From: Isoetes taiwanensis
Taxonomy: Eukaryota; Streptophyta; Lycopodiopsida; Isoetales; Isoetaceae
DNA: 64,000 bases
Direction: 5' to 3'
NCBI GenBank assembly: GCA_021234155.1
Contig: JAJEKV010000101.1
Location: forward strand, 3,577,748 to 3,641,747
In this document: piece by piece, positions 57,541 to 64,000 of the stretch
How positions within the stretch are numbered: the stretch's first letter is position 1
Layout of the letters: each line of letters starts with the position of its first letter
The notes under the pieces: generated by a model
The model's input: the letters and a program-made list of their open reading frames with translations, nothing else
Told to the model about the DNA's origin: nothing
Database searches by the model: none
Program-made: the position numbers and the translations under genes

Positions 57541-59551
57541 TTACAGCTCAGAGTGATCTTCATCCTCTTCCTCTGAGGCATGAGCACCAGTCTTTTGATA
57601 AACCTTGGTTATTATGGGATTGCAAACATCCTCAATCTCCTTCAGTTTCTCTTCGAAATCCTCCCCTTCAGCACTTTGGTTATCGTCCAACCACTCCAAG
57701 ATTTCCTTCAATTCAGCTTCAATCTTTTCTTTGTCATCAGAATCTAGCTTATCCGCTAGCTTGTCCTTGTCACCAATTGAACTCTTCATGTTGTACACAT
57801 ATGTCTCCAATCTATTCCTGGCATCAATCTTTTCCTTCACCTTCTTATCTTGCTCTGCATATTCCTCAGCCTCCTTGATCATTCTATCAACCTCATCTGA
57901 AGATAAACGATCTTTGTCAGCAGTAATGATGATCTTCTCTCGCCTTTACCGGACGCCTTTATCCTCCTGCCTTCACTTTTAGAATTCCATCCGCATCTAC
58001 TTCAAAAGTAACTTCAATCGAGGAATACCTCTTGGAGCTGGGGCAATACCGCTCAAATCAAATTTTCCAAGTTCCCGACAATCTTTTGTCAAGCTTCTTT
58101 CTCCTTCAAAGACCTGAACAGACACGGTTGTTTGCTTATCCTGATAGGTGCTAAACACTTGGGATTTTTTAGTTGGAATCGTAGTACCCCTGGGAATGAG
58201 CTTTGTCATCACTCCACCAACAGTTTCAATGCCAAGGGTCAAAGGAGTGGCATCAAGGATGAGTGCATCTTTAGTCTCTTCGCCGCCTTCCCCACTTAGA
58301 ATGCCTCCTTGAACTGCTGCACCATAGGCTACAGCCTCATCAGGATTGACTCCCTTGCTAGGCTCCTTGCCCTCAAAGTAGTCCTTCAACAATTCTTTGT
58401 ATCTTTGGGATACACGAGTACTTCCTCCAACAAGAACGATTTCATCAATCTGCGACTTCTTAAGGCCAGCATCATTCATGGCCTTCCTAACAGGGCCCAA
58501 TGTCTTCTTGAACAAGTCATTGTTAAGCTCCTCAAACCTTGCTCTGGTAAGTGGTTCAGAGAAATCAACACCATCAAAAAGACTCTCAACCTCAATTCTA
58601 ACTTGGTCTTTGGTTCTTGAGTGCCCTCTTTGCACGCTTACGCCTGTGACGGAGTTTCCCAATAGCCCTGCTATCCTTGCTAATGTCCTTGTTGTACTTC
58701 TTCTTGATGAGTTTAATGAAGTGCTCCATAATTCTGTGGTCAAAATCCTCTCCGCCAAGATGAGTATCACCACTTGTGGCTAAAACTTCAAATACTCCAT
58801 TATCAATTGTTAAGATGCTGACATCAAAGGTACCACCACCAAGGTCAAACACAAGTATGTTCTTCTCGTTTCCCTTCTCATTAAGTCCATAAGCCAATGC
58901 CGCTTTGCAGCGGTTGGCTCATTCGAAATCTGAGCCACGTTAAGTCCAAAGAATGATACCGGCATCTTTTTGTGGCCTTTCTCTCGCGTGCATCATTGAA
59001 ATAAGCTGGGGACGTTGATAACAAAGATTTTTTACGACCTTTCCTAAGAATGCCTCGGCAGTTTCCTTCATTTTATCAAAATCATAGCGCTAATCTCCTC
59101 GGGGCTGAAAAGCTTAACCGCCATCCTTGATCTTAACTTGTATATAAGGTTTCCCATCTTTGTTGATGATCTTGTAGGGCAATAGTTTCATATCATTTTG
59201 GACTTCTTTTGTCGTCAAACTTCCTTCCAATCAAACGTTTAGGGTCAAAAATTGTCCTTTCGGGGTTAGAAGCGGCTTGGTTCTTGGTTGCCTCTCAATA
59301 AGCCTTTCAGAATGCGTGAAGGCTACCCATGATGGTGTGATTCGATTTCCTGGTCATTGGCTATGATTTCTACATGCCCATCTTTGTTATAAACACCCAC
59401 ACAAGAATATGTTGTTCCCGGATCAATACCAATTCATTGTATCTAATTTGGGAGCTTCTTTCTGCGCCTGCTTTGCTACTGATACAACCCAAATTGTAAG
59501 AAAAACCAAGCATAGACCTAATCTGCTAACATGAGCTACTTCCCTCGACAT
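57541..59551 (-). pseudogene. BiP-like ER HSP70, copy C (intronless, frameshifted)
   Basis: ATG at 59551 to stop at 57541, 2,011 bp, not a multiple of three. This copy keeps the longest open frame of the three: 58773-57997 runs from the nucleotide-binding domain ([20 protein letters not shown]) through [19 protein letters not shown] to the substrate-binding start ([20 protein letters not shown]). Phosphate-2 [14 protein letters not shown] is intact at 58897-58598, and the lid frame 57882-57541 ends DEDHSEL. The N-terminal 600 bp is the most disrupted. Like the others it has no introns and encodes an ER chaperone only in pieces. Confidence 0.87.
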
Positions 59552-61150
59552 TCTCTCTCTGCCTCTGCTTCTCTCAACACTCTCTTCTCGCTTCCGCTTC
59601 TCACCACTCTGCTTCTTTTAAACAAACAAGGAAAAGGGCAAAGGAAATGAAAAGAAATAAAAGGAAAAGGGAAAAAAAAGGCAAGCATTATTTTTTCTTC
59701 TTGATGAGTTCTTATTGAACCTAATTCTTTCGGGGCCGATCTTGGCAACGAAATGGAAGAGTATGGTGATTTTATGCTAAATACTATATGCCCCTTAAAT
59801 TCGTTTTGTTGCATGTAATAGCAGCATGTGGAGGATTGACAGCATGTTATTAAAATTGGTTCCATATGCTGTGCATTACTATATGGGCGAAGAAACCATC
59901 CTTTGTAAGGTATCCAGGGTTTTGCATCAAATTGAGATGCCCCTAAGCTAGCATATTTAATCTAGTATTTCAACTGTTTGACGATACACGTTCTAACGGG
60001 GAAATGCTGCTAAGCTGTGCATATTCTAGAGCTTGCCTGCATGTTATTTAAAGTGATCACTTTACTAATTTGTGCAATGTGATTTTGCTTGAAATAATCT
60101 TTAGAGTTCCATCCAGGGTAATACTCTTGGAATGTTCACATCCGCACTTTCTTTTTTATGCAGGCCCGTGATCCTTGTGGTTTTTGCAGGCCCTAGGAAT
60201 CGAAGGAGACGTGCTGCCAGGACTTGCATATTTTGGAGCTTATCTCATGTTATTTAAGGTGATGGTTTGCAGTTGTGTTTAGGGAAATTGAATGATTTGC
60301 TAATTATTGTGACTAGTTATTGCCGGGCTCATTTCCTCCCGTGGCCATGCATGTGTTTTTTGGGCTAGACCGTAGTTATCAATGATCTTGTAAGAAGAAA
60401 GCCATCAATAACTCCACTTTTCAATTCATGGCTTGCTTCAATTGCAAGTCCTGCTCATTGCTAGATAAATAGTATTCAGAAGAGAATATGATGATCCCAG
60501 GGTTCCTTAAGCTACCTTAGACTATTTGAACTGGATAATTATGGTCTGTTAAGGCTTTATTAGTACCAAGGGTGCAAAGGCAGTACTTCAATTTATTGGT
60601 TTTTCTACGAGCTTGAAAATTTTGTAGAATGCAAGGATGTGAGCTTTTTTGAAGAGACCTTTCTCAGTCAAGGTCATTCTTGGTTATTCTCAAATGTGAG
60701 AATGGAGGATCTAGAGAAAGGCATCTCTCTGCCATGTTCAAGCAGCAATCATGACATTCAAATGCTAATCGTGTAAATCCAGATGCTAATCCCATTGCAG
60801 CAAATCCATATTCATTCTGCACGTCATTGCAGTTTATTTAGCAACAGAAGAAATTTACAGACGTCTCCAACATCATTAGAATAAGGAGGTTTGAAGATCA
60901 TCCTATGGAGTTTAATTGTTGCTGGTGCTGCAGCAGTGACTAACATTAGACTTATGTATTACTTACAGCAATTGGGTGAATAATAACATGATATACAGTG
61001 AAGGTATGATCGGAAAACCTTTATTCGGTGAGAGTGGCTTTGCATGCAGGGGCAATGAATTTCCATGGGTTGACGACCTGTTATTTGTTGAAGAATGCCT
61101 ATGCATGTAGGCAATAAATTTTGTTCATACTATGGCCACTTCTCATCTTG
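59552..61150 (-). promoter_or_regulatory. BiP copy C 5'-flanking region
   Basis: Same leader and flank as in units 2 and 4. It shares with unit 4, not unit 2, the insert caactgtttgacgatacacg near 59972. This indicates that units 4 and 5 are closer relatives, or that unit 2 lost this piece. Confidence 0.45.
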
Positions 61151-63745
61151 CCTTATAATTATTATGTGGGACATGAAACTTTCAATCAAGATGACCAAGT
61201 ATAATCCAGAAGTTGCATTTTGAGCATTATAAAAGCATGTAAAGCTACAGACGAGCTGACAATGCACTTATAGATATGTATGCCCATATATGGAGACTTG
61301 GATACTGCGTCTAGGAGCTTTGGAGCTTTGGAAGATTACCAAGTAAACATGTAGTATCATGACACAAGCATTGATTTCTGGATATGGGCAGCATGCATAA
61401 GATAGAACTGTAGTTGCAGAACTCAAGCAAAGATAGAGCAGACGATGTTATTGACGGTAAGAGGTAAATTAATTTATAGCTTAGATGTCAATACAGATTG
61501 CATGCTTGATAAATTGATGCATAAGATTTGGAATGTCAAACAAGCGTTGCTTATACAGCTCAAAATTCTTCTTCATGCCCTGTTTACTTCTTGCTCAGTT
61601 TTTCAATTTTCTATTCACTTTTTGCTCCTGTGAGGATCATCTGCATGTTCTCCAACAATACATTGAAACGACCTGTCAGAGTTGTCACCTGAAATGAAAA
61701 TATAAATTACTTAGCAAACTGATCAATAGAGCCAAAAATTCCGCCAGAAGTGGGCATTAAGATGGAATGCCTAGTATGCCTTTGGCTCTTTTTTCTAAAT
61801 AGGCAAATATCTGTTATCTACTTCAACCATATCATATTATTTTGCAACAAGTTCCCGTGTTCCATGACTCTTCCAAGCTTAGGCATTTTGCCTTATTTAA
61901 TGCTAAATCCTTGAGGACCACTGGACGATGGATGCAATCCTATTGCAGTTCACAAATCCTTTTCCATAACTAGGTAATGGAACATAATTTGTAAATATGC
62001 ACAAGGCATTTCCTAATGATTGCTTTAAGGATTGAAATTTCAAGTTGCAACAAATCAAGGTCAACAAGCTAAAATGATTTGGAAAACATTTAAGGATAAT
62101 AAGTTTTGGGTATTGTGACGTTGGCATCTTTGTGTCCACTTTGTTTAAATTATGTCCGTTCAAGACACACACTTTTGTAAATTCATTTTGAGGAGACCAC
62201 ATGAAATAATAATGCAAAAACAAACTTAGACAGCTTGCGCTAACATCATTTAGGATCTATGCAATGCCAAGTGTGCCATGTCATTGATTCTATTATGAAG
62301 CGACATTTTGATTCATTGTGCAAGTCTGGAGGAAGCCTAGAAAGTCTTCGAAACCATGATTGCTGGAAGAATATTATGTAAACATGAGATATAGGTTAGG
62401 ATATGTGTAGGCAATAGTTTTGAGAAAATTGTTACGAAGAATGTCTCTACATACTAAAGGATGTTACTTATATTATCATTCTAAGCTCCTGTACAATAGC
62501 AGTTGCACTGGGACAAGGGAAACAAATCTACACGATTGCATGATTAAGGTCACGGATGCAAAATCATTATGAATTATTAGTTGGCTACTATGATCATGTC
62601 TACTATGATTAGTTTTACACTCAATTGCGCCTACACCAGCCATAAGCACCAAACGTGGCATAATTCAAGTAAGAACTAGAAATTAAATAATGGCTTCCTA
62701 GAAAATAATCAATAGAGAGACGAAATAGCTCTCACATATAGCCATCCCCCATCATCATAATCCCCCATCCACCAAACCAAAAAAAAAAAAAAAAAAACAA
62801 AAGGAGAAAAAAGACGTCTTCCATCTCTAGCATGCATGCATCTAACCTCGTCACCACATTTATAACACAGTAATCATCTTAAACCTTAATCAATTTCATG
62901 ATTCTAGAGATGCTTTTCCAAACTCCACATTTAGTGAAGCAAAAGAGAAAGTCAATTACAAATCTATGAACAGCATTCATGATTCCAACATTACACCAAC
63001 CCCGCTGCTGCTAGAAGCTTGCCAAAAAAACAATGCAACGATGCCCATGCTCACACAACAAAAATTGGATACCACTGCAATGTTACCCTCCCCCCCTCCC
63101 CCCTCCAAATCTGAGACTGCAGCGATCTGCCTCCGTTTGCACTTGGATGCACCTGTGCTCCTGCACATTCCATCTGGCCAGCCACTGAGCTCTCTTTTTT
63201 CGCCAGCAGGCTTTTAGGCGTTGAGGCCCCATTGCCATAGTGTAAGCGAGGTTAGGTTGCTCGGCCCCTTTGGGCATGTAAAAAACTTTAATCAGTGACT
63301 ACATGCTGACATAAAGCATATATATGGGCTTCAACTGCCTTTTTAAGAAGCACTGACAGAACTAATACCTTGGTGGAACTCAGAAATTGCAATTTCCTTG
63401 CTAGTCCGACACTGTAAAAGTACCAAAGTACAAAATAATTGGAGCACACACATTGACCATATTTAAGAGAAAGAGAGAGAGATGGAACAGAAGATAATGA
63501 AGCATAAATAGTGAGGCACAACGTGATGTGCATCCCATGGCCAAAACGCTACAACATGCAGATTCCAACAGAGCTCCATTTGTCATTAACTCTATTATCA
63601 TATATAACTGAGGTAAAAGCAAAGACAAAAGCAGATTTTTAGGGGCTCCATCCTCCCAAATGTAAGAGCCATAGGCTTGGTTTGGCGTCATATTAGAAGC
63701 AAAGAAATCTCTTGGGCCTTCATTCCAATCCATGACAGCTATTGT

Positions 63746-64000
63746 GCCAATGCCTGGAGTTGTGGCAAGGTGAGGGGGACAGGATCAAACCTAGAGACAT
63801 CTAGGAGGATGGAGCGCTAGATTTGGACCTCTGAAGCAAGGGAATCAACACAGAAATGTTCGATTATTTGGGTTATTTTCGTTGTCTAAATTAGCTATAG
63901 CAAATCCAACCACCAAGCCACGCACTGCAAAAGAGGAGAAGACTTCATAGGATATAAGAAGCTTGGTTTGTGAAGATGCTTTCTAAAGTAACTCACGAAT
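63746..64000 (+). repeat. Array unit 6, start
   Basis: The leader module begins again (gtggcaaggtgagggggac and following) and the 84-codon frame opens at 63977 (atgctttctaaagtaactcac) before the window ends. The array therefore continues beyond the right edge. Confidence 0.85.

Larger units (their letters stand above)
56604..63745 (+). repeat. Array unit 5, right part, with BiP copy C
   Basis: Partial and deleted S copies, BiP copy C, its 5' flank, A-tract (62781-62797) and the common end. Compared with unit 2 it lacks about 1.4 kb of flank: 18246-19672 is replaced by about 210 bp of different sequence at 61150-61360. It also lacks the LINE. Confidence 0.85.

Noticed and set aside
1-64000. 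CRISPR arrays, tRNA genes, rRNA genes, bacterial operons
   Set aside because: No regularly spaced short repeats, no tRNA B-box in a foldable context and no rRNA-like blocks were seen. Introns, poly(A)-tailed LINEs and LTR elements all indicate plant nuclear DNA.

Overview
The window looks like a stretch of a large, repeat-rich land-plant nuclear genome. The evidence is plant-type ER HSP70 (BiP) sequence, Ty3/gypsy elements (one with two RNase H domains), L1-type LINEs with poly(A) tails, short GT-AG introns, and AT-rich intergenic DNA dense in nested repeats. I could not fix the species. Two fragments of a DUF3504/KIAA1958-like tyrosine recombinase make a non-flowering plant plausible, but that is inference. 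I see no tRNA or rRNA gene, no CRISPR array and no clearly intact protein-coding gene.

Layout. 1-7415: a decayed Ty3/gypsy element on the minus strand (gag, protease, RT, RNase H, integrase, one recognisable LTR at 6740-7415). 7416-9234: unassigned. 9235-10362: the C-terminal half of a tyrosine recombinase gene, plus strand, with two short introns. 10747-36989 and 56604-64000: a head-to-tail array of large repeat units (about 2 to 10 kb). Three units carry an intronless, frameshifted BiP copy on the minus strand (14688-16673, 28372-30379, 57541-59551). Two shorter units have lost all of BiP except its last codons and 3' flank. A smaller sub-module of about 430 bp occurs eleven times, and one unit carries a 258-bp near-perfect foldback (24383-24928).

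36990-56603 breaks the array with a pile of mobile elements. It holds LINE 3' ends, a gypsy scrap, a 236-bp MITE (41574-41809), and a Tat-like Ty3/gypsy element (43345-47283). In that element a second RNase H sits upstream of RT while the usual RNase H has lost its aspartates. Further on come an LTR-like block, the N-terminal half of a tyrosine recombinase gene on the minus strand (48063-48863), a LINE with a 16-bp target duplication (52024-52696), and a 2.67-kb hAT-like element (53876-56541) whose ends match the MITE.

Most notable points: (1) the recombinase halves at 9235 and 48062 break at the same place in the protein, in opposite orientation, and would read through in frame if joined. 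(2) The dual RNase H layout. (3) The MITE and large element share TIRs and 8-bp target duplications beginning GGCC. (4) Differences between the BiP copies, including frameshifts, fall largely at CTG/CAG sites, so some 'pseudogene' lesions could be sequence artefacts.
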